Source: Clostridiales bacterium (GTDB taxonomy: Bacteria > Bacillota > Clostridia > Christensenellales > Aristaeellaceae). Taken from it: a DNA stretch of 43,176 nt. Position 1 is the first letter of the stretch. Each line of letters begins with the position of its first letter. Below are positions 28,535 through 36,404 of the stretch, piece after piece. Both the position numbers and the translations under genes were made by a program. The notes under the pieces are model-generated. The model saw only the letters and a program-made list of their open reading frames with translations, had not been told where the DNA came from and searched no databases. The stretch lies in the NCBI GenBank assembly GCA_012523405.1, contig JAAYIN010000089.1, forward strand, positions 1 through 43,176, in the 5' to 3' direction.

Positions 28535-29563
28535 TTAAAGAATCAACATACAATCTCCAAACGAGAAAAAGCGATACTGCATTTTGACCGCTTCTTGATA
28601 AATGCGCAATACCTCATCGCGTCCCATCATTGCCGAAACAAGCATCAGCAACGTGCTTTCGGGCAAATGAAAATTCGTAAGGAGCGCATCTGTGGCTCGC
28701 ATCTGATATCCAGGCGTGATAAAAATATCGGTTTCTCCGCATCCCGCCTTCACGATTCCGTCTGTACCCGTAACGCTTTCAAGCGTTCGAACGCTGGTTG
28801 TGCCAACGCAAACACAACGCCCGCCCGCTTGGCGAGCAGCATTGATTTGATCTGCAATCTCTTGGTGCACCTCGTAGTGTTCCACATGCATATGATGCTT
28901 GCTGATATCGTCCACCTTCACAGGTCTGAACGTACCAAGCCCGACATGCAGCAGCACAGGGGCAATGTCCACACCCATCTGCTGGATTTTATCGAGGATT
29001 TCAGGGGTAAAATGCAGACCCGCCGTAGGCGCAGCCGCACTGCCCTCCTGCTTTGCATAAACCGTTTGGTAGCGGCTTGGGTCTTGCAGCTTCTCATGAA
29101 TGTAGGGCGGGAGAGGCATTTGACCAAGCTGATCAAGCAACTCCTCAAAAACGCCCTCATAGTGAAAGCGAACCATGCGCCCACCATCCTCTGTTGTGCT
29201 GAGAATCTCCGCACGCAGCAGGCCATCGCCAAACGAGCAAAACACGCCCGGCATGAGCCTGCGTCCTGGACGAACAATTGCCTCCCAAACGTCTTTTTCT
29301 TTTCGCTTGAGAAGCAAAATTTCAACAGGCACACCTGTTTCTTCCTTAACGCCAAGCAAACGAGCAGGAATGACTTTCGTCTCATTCACCGCTAGTACAT
29401 CCCCTTTTTGCAAAAACCTTGGCAGATCGTAAAAATGAAGATGCTCTATGCTTTGATCCTCGCGGTGATATACCAGCATGCGGCTGTGATCGCGTGGCTC
29501 TATAGGTGTTTGGGCGATCAGTTCCTGAGGAAGATCATAATAAAAATCACTTGTCTTTACCAT
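28535..29563 (-). CDS. queA: tRNA preQ1-34 ribosyltransferase-isomerase QueA
   Basis: Transfers and isomerises the ribosyl group of S-adenosylmethionine onto preQ1-34 of tRNA, giving epoxyqueuosine. The 342-residue protein starts [20 protein letters not shown] and shows [57 protein letters not shown] and [19 protein letters not shown], a full set of family blocks. It overlaps the end of ruvB by 7 bp, and the ruvAB-queA linkage is common in Bacillota. tgt, which usually follows queA, is not here; after queA the strand has an unrelated promoter. Length and start are standard. Confidence 0.96.
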   Translation of the reverse strand: MVKTSDFYYDLPQELIAQTPIEPRDHSRMLVYHREDQSIEHLHFYDLPRFLQKGDVLAVNETKVIPARLLGVKEETGVPVEILLLKRKEKDVWEAIVRPGRRLMPGVFCSFGDGLLRAEILSTTEDGGRMVRFHYEGVFEELLDQLGQMPLPPYIHEKLQDPSRYQTVYAKQEGSAAAPTAGLHFTPEILDKIQQMGVDIAPVLLHVGLGTFRPVKVDDISKHHMHVEHYEVHQEIADQINAARQAGGRCVCVGTTSVRTLESVTGTDGIVKAGCGETDIFITPGYQMRATDALLTNFHLPESTLLMLVSAMMGRDEVLRIYQEAVKMQYRFFSFGDCMLIL

Positions 29564-30588
29564 TTAATTTGCTCCTGATCCTCTTGAATAGTTGCCTTTG
29601 GTGTGCGCCCAAAATGCGCATACGCAGCAGGCATCACGACACGTCCGCGCGGGGTGCGCATCATAAAACCAAGCTGCATGAGATATGGTTCGTACACATC
29701 CTCAATGGTGGAAGCGTCCTCGCCTGTCATTGCGCTTAGCGTATCCAAACCAACTGGACCGCCATCAAACTTATCAATCATGGTAAGGATCATCGTGCGA
29801 TCCAGCTTATCCAGACCGAGCGGATCAACCTCCAAATTTAAAAGTCCTAAATCAGCGACTTCCTTTGTGATGATGCCATCCGCACGAATCTGCGCATAAT
29901 CACGTACACGGCGCAGCATGCGATTTGCGAGTCTGGGTGTCCCGCGGCTTCTGCGTGCGATTTCCAAAATACCGTCCTGACGAGCTTCTACATTCAAAAT
30001 GCCGGCACTGCGGCTTACGATCTGTGCCAACTCGCTTGGTGAATACATTTCCAGTCTAAAAATAATACCGAAACGATCCCGTAGCGGCGCACTTAACAGA
30101 CCTGCACGCGTAGTTGCGCCAACAAGCGTAAAATGAGGCAAATCCAAACGAATGCTTCTGGCTGTCGGACCTTTGCCAATCATGATATCGAGTGCATAAT
30201 CCTCCATCGCAGGGTACAGCACTTCTTCCACTGCGCGGCTTAAACGGTGAATTTCATCAATGAACAAAACATCGCCATCAGCGAGATTTGTCAATATGCT
30301 TGCGAGGTCGCCTGGGCGCTCAATCGCAGGACCGCTTGTAATCCGAATGCTCTGTCCCATCTCCGATGCAATAATGCCCGCAAGCGTTGTCTTGCCGAGT
30401 CCAGGGGGACCATAGAGCAAAATATGATCAAGCGATTCACGCCTCTTAAGCGCAGCCTCAATGGAAATCTGGAGGTTCTGCTTGACACTTTCCTGTCCTA
30501 TATATTCGCGCAGCGTTTTTGGGCGCAGGTTCTGCTCCTGATCGTCCTCACCCTCGCGAAAACCTGTAGTCACCATACGATCGTCCAT
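29557..30588 (-). CDS. ruvB: Holliday junction branch migration helicase RuvB
   Basis: AAA+ motor that drives RuvA-bound Holliday junctions. The 343-residue protein has N-terminal [19 protein letters not shown], Walker A GPPGLGKT at 60-67, Walker [10 protein letters not shown], the sensor 1 segment [10 protein letters not shown], and the arginine finger in APLRDRFGI. The winged-helix end reads [22 protein letters not shown] chose the ATG at 30588, which follows AGAGGAACGTTG; the TTG just before it is less likely. It follows ruvA by 15 bp and overlaps queA. Confidence 0.97.
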   Translation of the reverse strand: MDDRMVTTGFREGEDDQEQNLRPKTLREYIGQESVKQNLQISIEAALKRRESLDHILLYGPPGLGKTTLAGIIASEMGQSIRITSGPAIERPGDLASILTNLADGDVLFIDEIHRLSRAVEEVLYPAMEDYALDIMIGKGPTARSIRLDLPHFTLVGATTRAGLLSAPLRDRFGIIFRLEMYSPSELAQIVSRSAGILNVEARQDGILEIARRSRGTPRLANRMLRRVRDYAQIRADGIITKEVADLGLLNLEVDPLGLDKLDRTMILTMIDKFDGGPVGLDTLSAMTGEDASTIEDVYEPYLMQLGFMMRTPRGRVVMPAAYAHFGRTPKATIQEDQEQIKW

Positions 30589-30603
30589 CAACGTTCCTCT
30601 TTC

Positions 30604-31227
30604 TTACCCTTGCTGCACCATATGGCGCAATGCGAGTTTAATCAGTTCATCAGTGGTCTCTGCTTTGCCGCGCACGCCCTTAAGCGCGTCAGCAGCTTCT
30701 TTGGGCGTATAACCCAATGTCTTTAGCGCCTGCATTGCCTCGCTAATCGCATCGGTCGCAGGTGCCTCACCTGTATCAATGTAGGATAGTTCATCAAGCG
30801 ATAGACCGCTTGTGAGCGCATCCTGCGTGAGTTTATCCTTTAGTTCAAGGGTGATGCGCTGTGCTGTCTTTTTGCCCACACCCGGCGCACGCGTCAGCAT
30901 CGCAATATCCCCTGTCAAAATAGCAAGCCGAAGTTCTGAAATCGGCATGCTTCCAAGCATCAAAATGGCACTTTTAGGTCCTATGCCGCTGACAGAAATG
31001 AGCTTTTGAAACATATCTCGTTCTTCTTTTTTCAAAAATCCGAATAGTTCCATGGCATCTTCCCTGATGTTCATATGCGTGTATAGCATACATTCACCAG
31101 CACTCGCCGGCAAAGCCGCAATGGTATTCATGCTGCATAGAAGCCTGAGCCCCATCCCATTAGCCGTCATGATAACGACTTCTGATTGACCCTTTTCCAC
31201 AACCGTTCCCTTCACGATTGCAATCAT
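30604..31227 (-). CDS. ruvA: Holliday junction-binding subunit RuvA
   Basis: Binds four-way junctions and recruits RuvB. The 207-residue protein has the N-terminal OB-fold (MIAIVKGTVVEKGQSEVVI), then two helix-hairpin-helix motifs: FQKLISVSGIGPKSAILML and LTRAPGVGKKTAQRITLELK. The C-terminal helical domain (ISEAMQALKTLGYTPKEAAD) contacts RuvB. The length is normal. It lies between ruvC (9 bp) and ruvB (15 bp) in one operon. Confidence 0.96.
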   Translation of the reverse strand: MIAIVKGTVVEKGQSEVVIMTANGMGLRLLCSMNTIAALPASAGECMLYTHMNIREDAMELFGFLKKEERDMFQKLISVSGIGPKSAILMLGSMPISELRLAILTGDIAMLTRAPGVGKKTAQRITLELKDKLTQDALTSGLSLDELSYIDTGEAPATDAISEAMQALKTLGYTPKEAADALKGVRGKAETTDELIKLALRHMVQQG

Positions 31228-31236
31228 GCTAGTACC

Positions 31237-31731
31237 TCATTTCATCGCGAATTGTACTTTACTCGGACCTGTAGCGGCATGCGTCAGCGCAATTGCTATC
31301 GCGTCAGCAGCATCATCTGGTTTTGCGATTTCTTCCATATGAAGAAGCATCTTCACCATCTGCTGCACCTGCTTTTTTTCTGCCCTGCCATAGCCCACCA
31401 CCGCTTGCTTTACCTGCATCGGTGTATACTCATAAAGTTGATCTGTATGCCTTGCGCAAACAGCGATGCTCACACCGCGCGCTGCGCCAACCGTCAGCGC
31501 TGTCGTAACATTTTTGGCAAAGAATAGCTCTTCAAATGCAATCTCATCAGGTTGAAAACGTGCGACAAGGTCGCTCATATCATCACTGATTTTTTTTAGC
31601 CGCTCTGGAAAGCGCTCCTTGGGTGTTGTCAAAATACAACCATATTCAATCAAGCGCTGTCTTCCGCGATCTGATTCAATGACACCCCAGCCCAGCGTCG
31701 CCAGGCCCGGGTCAATCCCTAAAATGATCAT
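31237..31731 (-). CDS. ruvC: crossover junction endodeoxyribonuclease RuvC
   Basis: Resolves Holliday junctions by symmetrical nicking. The 164-residue protein has the RNase H fold with its four acidic residues visible: Asp7 in GIDPGLATLGWG, Glu67 in AFEELFF, and Asp140 and Asp143 in KPDDAADAIAIALTH. Also present is VGAARGVSIAVC. The ATG follows GGGAGGACAACG. It is the first gene of ruvC-ruvA-ruvB-queA, under a promoter holding a 17-bp palindrome. Confidence 0.96.
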   Translation of the reverse strand: MIILGIDPGLATLGWGVIESDRGRQRLIEYGCILTTPKERFPERLKKISDDMSDLVARFQPDEIAFEELFFAKNVTTALTVGAARGVSIAVCARHTDQLYEYTPMQVKQAVVGYGRAEKKQVQQMVKMLLHMEEIAKPDDAADAIAIALTHAATGPSKVQFAMK

Positions 31732-31761
31732 CGTTGTCCTCCCTTAAATCCTAACTGTTTA

Positions 31762-31790
31762 ATGATACGGGTTTCCCGTATATTTGTCAA
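31762..31790 (-). promoter_or_regulatory. ruvCAB-queA promoter overlapped by a 17-bp palindrome
   Basis: A consensus -35 TTGACA (31785-31790) and a -10 TATCAT (31762-31767) are 17 bp apart. The perfect palindrome ATACGGG-AAA-CCCGTAT occupies 31765-31781, covering most of the spacer and part of the -10. This is a classic repressor-site position. It does not look like the B. subtilis LexA box. Confidence 0.8.
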
Positions 31791-31894
31791 TCCAGTCCAG
31801 TGATGTATGGCGCTCTCTCACCGCCCTTGGCATATGGAAAAATCAACAAATTCCCCTAGCATTCCATTCGGAAAACATGTATACTGGTACTCGT

Positions 31895-31941
31895 GTGCCG
31901 AACTGTCCGGCACTATGAAAAGCGCAATGATTCGTTGCGCT
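31895..31941 (+). promoter_or_regulatory. two tandem leader hairpins before the MFS gene
   Basis: GTGCCG/CGGCAC (31895-31900 with 31908-31913) and AGCGCAA/TTGCGCT (31921-31927 with 31935-31941) form two 6-7 bp stems with 7-nt loops, just before the AAGGAGG. Neither has a T-tract. A -10-like TATACT lies just upstream (near 31880). The 236-bp ruvC-MFS gap holds nothing else that I can see. Confidence 0.5.
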
Positions 31942-31967
31942 GATCATTCATTTTAAGGAGGTTGAGT

Positions 31968-33275
31968 ATGTCGGCATTGCTTCGACGTTTCCGCAATCAT
32001 TCACTGGTTCAGCAACTCATCGGTATCAAAGGTAACCCAAAGGTTTGTCTCGTAATCGAACCGCTTTGGGGTATTCCTTATAATCTGATTGCACCCTTTA
32101 CAAGCGTCTATATGTACGCAATGGGTGTAGATGACCAGCAAATCGGCTTGCTGCTATCCATTGCAATGGTCGCGCAGGTTTTCTTCTCATTTGCAGGAGG
32201 CATTCTCACAGACAAACTTGGCCGCCGCCTTACCACCAACATTGGCGACTTTGTTGGCTGGTCGCTCGCATGCTTCGTTTGGGCTATCTCACAAAACTTC
32301 TATTTTTTCTTGATTGCTATGCTGCTCAACTGCTTTGAGCAGGTGAACCAAACCGCTTGGTATTGCTTACTGGTTGAGGATGCAGACAAGAAAGATATTT
32401 TAGGCATTCATACATGGGTGACCATTGCAGGGCTTCTTGCTGTGTTTTTTGCCCCTATATCAGGCTGGCTTATCGGTCGTTATTCCATGGTACCCGTGGT
32501 TCGTGTGCTCTACCTTATCTTTGCGATTTTTATGCTGATCAAGGTATTCATCACTGCAAAGTATACAACTGAAACAAGGCAGGGTATCAGGCGAATGCAG
32601 GAAAGCAAGTCCATCCCTGTTAGCAGCATGATCCGTGAATACAAGGGCGTCATTCCGCTGATCACAGGCAGCAAAGCCACGATGCAAACCCTTGCGATCA
32701 TGGTGCTCTTCCAAATCACCAACCTGATCAATACGAACTTTATGTCGCTGTTTATCAATCAAAATCTGCTCATTTCAGAGCAGTACCTCGCATACTTCCC
32801 CATCCTAAGAGCAACCATTATGCTGATATTCCTCTTTACTGTGCAGAGCCTGCTTGACCGTCTGCGCATGAAAATCCCTATGGCTGCAGGTTTGCTCGTA
32901 TATATCGCTGCCCAGCTTCTGATCATCTTCCTGCCAGCCAAGCAAATCGGCGGTATTATCATCTACACAATGCTCGAGGCTTTCGCGTTTGGACTTTTCA
33001 TGCCCCGCAAAGAAGCAATGCTAAGCCTTTCTGTCAACCCCAAGGAGCGTGCAAGAATTATCAGCTTGCTCACCTCTACCATGATTTTATTGGTCGCTCC
33101 CTTTGGATACCTTGCAGGTCTTCTTTCAAGCATGGACAGACGGCTGCCCTTTGCGCTCAACATCATTTTGTACATCATCATGCTTCTGGTTATCGCTCGT
33201 TTCCACGAACCGACCTTCAAGGAAGGCGAATCGCTAGCAGGCGACGAAGATCAAGAACCCGTTTTGCAAGCATAA
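31968..33275 (+). CDS. major facilitator superfamily transporter
   Basis: A 435-residue inner-membrane protein with about twelve TM helices. The first half has VCLVIEPLWGIPYNLIAPF, then GVDDQQIGLLLS and the loop 2-3 motif GGILTDKLGRRLT, a variant of the MFS signature GxLaDrxGrk. A central loop of about 40 charged residues (KYTTETRQGIRRMQES...) splits the two halves, and the C-terminus ends with an acidic cytosolic tail (SLAGDEDQEPVLQA). The ATG at 31968 follows AGGAGG by 6 nt; the TTG 6 bases earlier is inside the ribosome binding region. It stands alone between two divergent/convergent units, ends in a strong terminator, and its substrate cannot be inferred. Confidence 0.92.
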   Translation: MSALLRRFRNHSLVQQLIGIKGNPKVCLVIEPLWGIPYNLIAPFTSVYMYAMGVDDQQIGLLLSIAMVAQVFFSFAGGILTDKLGRRLTTNIGDFVGWSLACFVWAISQNFYFFLIAMLLNCFEQVNQTAWYCLLVEDADKKDILGIHTWVTIAGLLAVFFAPISGWLIGRYSMVPVVRVLYLIFAIFMLIKVFITAKYTTETRQGIRRMQESKSIPVSSMIREYKGVIPLITGSKATMQTLAIMVLFQITNLINTNFMSLFINQNLLISEQYLAYFPILRATIMLIFLFTVQSLLDRLRMKIPMAAGLLVYIAAQLLIIFLPAKQIGGIIIYTMLEAFAFGLFMPRKEAMLSLSVNPKERARIISLLTSTMILLVAPFGYLAGLLSSMDRRLPFALNIILYIIMLLVIARFHEPTFKEGESLAGDEDQEPVLQA

Positions 33276-33286
33276 TCAATTCAATT

Positions 33287-33330
33287 AAAAGAAGCATTCA
33301 GCGTCAATTGACTCTGAATGCTTCTTTTTT
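33287..33330. terminator. bidirectional intrinsic terminator
   Basis: A 15-bp outer stem (AAAAGAAGCATTCAG / CTGAATGCTTCTTTT) encloses a palindrome (GTCAATTGAC). It has T-runs on both strands. It serves the MFS gene on the plus strand and the AAA+ gene ending at 33338 on the minus strand. Confidence 0.9.
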
Positions 33331-33337
33331 GTTATCA

Positions 33338-34489
33338 TCATGTCGTGATTTCACGATTTTCCTGTGACTGCGTTATTTCGGGCACATTTGCTTCGGACTC
33401 TGGAGCATCGTTTGATGCCAGCTCATCCTGAATTTCATCTGTCCCTCCGCCAGCTACGCGGATATCGTCGCTGGTTAGCTTCATCAGCTCATCACGCGTG
33501 ATTTGCTCGAATTTTGCCAAACGGTTTGCTTGTGCACTCACCGCACGCTCAAACATATTGCGAACCCCGCGTGCATTACCAAAGCCCTTGCAATCAAGGC
33601 TATAGAGTGCCAGCAGACTTGTCAGCAGAGTTTTTGCATCTTCCGCCAGCTCATAGCCGCTCTTTTCGCAGCGCATCGTAAAGATATCAAGCATCTCTTG
33701 AACCGTGTAGTCTGAAAAATGAAGAAAGCGGTTAAAGCGGCTTTCCAGTCCAGGGTTGGAATGAACGAATTCTTCCATCAGTTCAATGTATCCTGCCACA
33801 ATGACGATCAAGTCATCGCGGTGATCCTCCATTGCCTTGAGCAGCGTATCTACCGCTTCCTGTCCATAGTCATTGCCGCCGCGATTGGTCAGTGCATACG
33901 CTTCATCGATGAACAGCACGCCGCCAAGCGCTTTCTGAATGATCTCACTTGTCTTAATCGCCGTTTGACCGACAAATCCCGCCACGAGACCACTGCGGTC
34001 AACCTCTACCAGATGACCTTTGCTCAGCAACCCGAGGCTCTTATAGATTCTGGACATCAGGCGGGCAATCATCGTCTTACCCGTGCCTGGGTTGCCGGAA
34101 AACACCATGTGAAGCGAAACATCATTAACGGGCAAATCATTCTCTTTGCGTAGGTTCTGCACGGTCACAAGATTGATCAAGCTCTCGACTTCTTTTTTGA
34201 CCGTGTCAAGCCCAATGTACTCACCGAGTTCCTTCTTTAAATCTTCAATCTTTTCAGGTGCTTCTTCCTGCTCCTTTGCTTCCTGCTTCTCCTCTGTCTT
34301 TGTTTCAGAAGCAGTCGCTTGCGGCTTTGTCGTATCAGCAGCCAGAATAGGATCGCTTGATTCTGGTTGCTTCACAGAAGGAACGCTTGGCATTCCCCAT
34401 AAATCGTCTGCTATGCGGTTCAAATTATTTTTCGTCATTTGAGAAATGACGTCCATTTGTAGCTTGATGATCTCATCTTTGCGGTCCAT
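33338..34489 (-). CDS. CbbX/SpoVK-type AAA+ ATPase
   Basis: A 383-residue AAA+ protein of the CbxX/CfqX group, whose relatives are rubisco activase CbbX, SpoVK of Bacillus spores and EccA of type VII secretion. An N-terminal helix (1-32) is followed by a charged, disordered linker (35-85). The AAA core has Walker A SGNPGTGKT at 131-139, the pore-loop region SGLVAGFVGQTAIKT (166-180), Walker B VLFIDEA (191-197), and the arginine fingers in GLESRFNRF (248-256). It ends in an acidic disordered tail. The ATG is 1 nt past the stop of the secreted SH3 protein gene, so all three genes of the unit are co-translated. The substrate is unknown; the partners in the operon, not rubisco or spore genes, define the context. 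Confidence 0.9.
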   Translation of the reverse strand: MDRKDEIIKLQMDVISQMTKNNLNRIADDLWGMPSVPSVKQPESSDPILAADTTKPQATASETKTEEKQEAKEQEEAPEKIEDLKKELGEYIGLDTVKKEVESLINLVTVQNLRKENDLPVNDVSLHMVFSGNPGTGKTMIARLMSRIYKSLGLLSKGHLVEVDRSGLVAGFVGQTAIKTSEIIQKALGGVLFIDEAYALTNRGGNDYGQEAVDTLLKAMEDHRDDLIVIVAGYIELMEEFVHSNPGLESRFNRFLHFSDYTVQEMLDIFTMRCEKSGYELAEDAKTLLTSLLALYSLDCKGFGNARGVRNMFERAVSAQANRLAKFEQITRDELMKLTSDDIRVAGGGTDEIQDELASNDAPESEANVPEITQSQENREITT

Positions 34490-34490
34490 T

Positions 34491-36392
34491 TTATTCCTCC
34501 ATCAATGCCGCTTGAGGAATAAACAAACGGCAAACCTTTTCTTTGTACATTGTCTCGATATAAGCCCAGTCATTGCCCATAAATGCCAGCAACGTAACTT
34601 CGGTACCCTCGCTCAGTTTAACAAAAGTTGTTTTGCCGTTGATTGGATCATCTGTTGATTTTGCGCTCTTTGTCAGCGTGATTGGAATGGATGCAAAGCC
34701 AAGATGTGCTACATTCTCAACATCTTCAAGCGATGCTGCATCAATATAGCCAATCCTGCCGCGCGACCCGTCTCCAATCGAGTATGCAACAAGTGCCCAA
34801 TCACCCTCAACGCCATAAATACTAACCGTTTCATCGGTTGTTACCTGTGCTTTGCTTGCGCGATATGCGTCTGCATCAGGCGCAGTATATACTTTCTCCG
34901 TCTGAATATTCTTAAACGCCACATCACTTAATGCCGCCAGATTGGGAGCCTGCGAACGCGCAACCTCGTAGGGCGAGAGGGTCGGGGTTGGCGATGGTGA
35001 CGGGGATGGCGAGGGCGAGAGAGTCGGGGTTGGCGATGGGGAGGGCGAGGGCGAAGGCGTAGGGGTCGGCGTAGGCACAGGCGTTGGCGAGGGCGTAACG
35101 AACTCTTCCGGAGCCACAGCCTCACCTTGTCTGTTGAGCACATAGCCCTTTGCAGCAGCGTCCGCCTCACGAAGTGTAAATGCACTGTCGCTGCCGATTT
35201 CAAGCTCGCCATTCATGATCGAGCTTTGAATATTTCCCTCTGTGACAGTATAGTCGCTCACAGACACCGTTAGTAACTTGCCGTCCTCCGTAAATTGATA
35301 ATACACTCGACCATCTGTACCAAGTTCTTTCCATAGTCCATGGGTTAGCACATCAACGATGACCGCATCGCTCGCTGCCAGAGGCATCGGTGTGGGAGTA
35401 ATCACAGCTGGCAGGGCAAAGCCTGGATCCAGCGTAGCTGCTGCTTGTGGTTCCTGTATCGCATCAACTATCGGCTCTTGGGTGATCACTGGCTCCTGGG
35501 TGACAAGCGATTCTTGGGTCACGACCGGGTCCTGGGTCACACTCGGTTCCTGAGTTTGCACTTCATCGAGCTCTTCAAGTTCCATTTCCTCATAATCGTT
35601 AAATACAGGCTCATCCTCTTGCACTTCGTCAAGCGGCTCATCTGCCTGCTCAGGCAATTGCGCCGCTTCGCTTGTGAGCAAGGAAGATTGGGTAAGACTC
35701 AGTTCATCCCATGTTGAATCGATGGTTACACCATTTGTGCTAATCACACCTGCGGCATAGATACATCTGAAATGACTGCTTGTGATATAGTACGAACCCG
35801 GCATGGGCATTGCAGAGCCATCGGCAATGTCATTAAGCTGGATTCCAAGCTCTGTTGCTTTCGCAAAAGCGATGTCCTTGATAGTTGCTTCAACGTCTTC
35901 CTTAGATTCTACAAAAAGCTCGTTTACAGCAACGCTGCGCTTGTTTTGCAGGTCGAAAATGCCATAGATGAGCGCAGTTTCATACGTTGATGCATTTGCA
36001 GCCTGATTGCGAACGCTTGCCTCAATGGAAAGTATGTTCGGAAAATCATTGTTGGCAAAATAGCCGCCGCGAATCATGTCCTGCTTGCCCTGTGCATAAT
36101 CAGCCTCATCGCTTGACATCTGACCAATTTTGCGCATGGCAAGCATCAGTTGAGTGATCCTGCTATCTAGTAGTTGCTTGAGCGTCTCATCCTCTGTCTC
36201 AAAGGTTGGATAGTCCATCGATATCTTCTGTTTGCCTTCTATCACCGTTTGGTGATTTCGGATTACAGTCAATCCATCCATTTCAATATCCACTTCAGTC
36301 TGTATCTGATCTGTGCTTTGCGCAAAGGCAAACAAGGGCATTAGCATACATATTATCAAGAAGATCGCACATAAACGTTTTTTCATTTTCAT
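34491..36392 (-). CDS. secreted protein with DUF3298-like domain, Pro/Ser/Thr linker and two SH3-like domains
   Basis: A 633-residue exported protein of unknown function. It has a signal peptide (about 1-25, ending LFAFAQ) and a domain of about 200 residues that resembles the RsiV/PdaC DUF3298 fold (EASVRNQAANASTYETAL, VNELFVESKEDVEATI, SYYITSSHFRCIYAAGV; moderate confidence). Next are an acidic stretch, a repeat of T-Q-E-P/D-x-V units, and a beta-rich segment around GLWKELGTDGRVYYQFTEDG. A long Pro/Ser/Thr linker with a 14-residue repeat follows, then two bacterial SH3-like domains (EKVYTAPDADAYRASK..., VEGDWALVAYS and GNDWAYIETMYK). SH3 domains outside the cell usually bind peptidoglycan or peptides. 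The start follows GGAGG. It lies 12 bp after the repeat protein and 1 bp before the AAA+ gene. Confidence 0.82.
   Translation of the reverse strand: MKMKKRLCAIFLIICMLMPLFAFAQSTDQIQTEVDIEMDGLTVIRNHQTVIEGKQKISMDYPTFETEDETLKQLLDSRITQLMLAMRKIGQMSSDEADYAQGKQDMIRGGYFANNDFPNILSIEASVRNQAANASTYETALIYGIFDLQNKRSVAVNELFVESKEDVEATIKDIAFAKATELGIQLNDIADGSAMPMPGSYYITSSHFRCIYAAGVISTNGVTIDSTWDELSLTQSSLLTSEAAQLPEQADEPLDEVQEDEPVFNDYEEMELEELDEVQTQEPSVTQDPVVTQESLVTQEPVITQEPIVDAIQEPQAAATLDPGFALPAVITPTPMPLAASDAVIVDVLTHGLWKELGTDGRVYYQFTEDGKLLTVSVSDYTVTEGNIQSSIMNGELEIGSDSAFTLREADAAAKGYVLNRQGEAVAPEEFVTPSPTPVPTPTPTPSPSPSPSPTPTLSPSPSPSPSPTPTLSPYEVARSQAPNLAALSDVAFKNIQTEKVYTAPDADAYRASKAQVTTDETVSIYGVEGDWALVAYSIGDGSRGRIGYIDAASLEDVENVAHLGFASIPITLTKSAKSTDDPINGKTTFVKLSEGTEVTLLAFMGNDWAYIETMYKEKVCRLFIPQAALMEE
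34972..35096 (-). repeat. 42-bp-period repeat coding a Pro/Ser/Thr linker
   Basis: The block GTCGGGGTTGGCGATGG recurs at 34981 and 35023, a 42-bp (14-codon) period, inside a longer GC-rich run of SP and TP codons. It codes the linker between the beta-rich and SH3-like parts of the secreted protein. Repeat number is likely variable between strains. Confidence 0.8.
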
Positions 36393-36404
36393 TCCTCCGT
36401 AACC

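Noticed and set aside
28445-29395. A 316-codon open frame on the plus strand across queA
   Set aside because: It is antisense to the well-matched queA gene, has no ribosome binding site and no recognisable protein; a by-product of codon use.
31765-31781. Reading the ruv palindrome as a terminator of an upstream gene
   Set aside because: There is no T-tract and it lies exactly between consensus -35 and -10 boxes.
34972-35096. CRISPR-like repeat array
   Set aside because: The units are contiguous, without spacers, and code an in-frame Pro/Ser/Thr linker.
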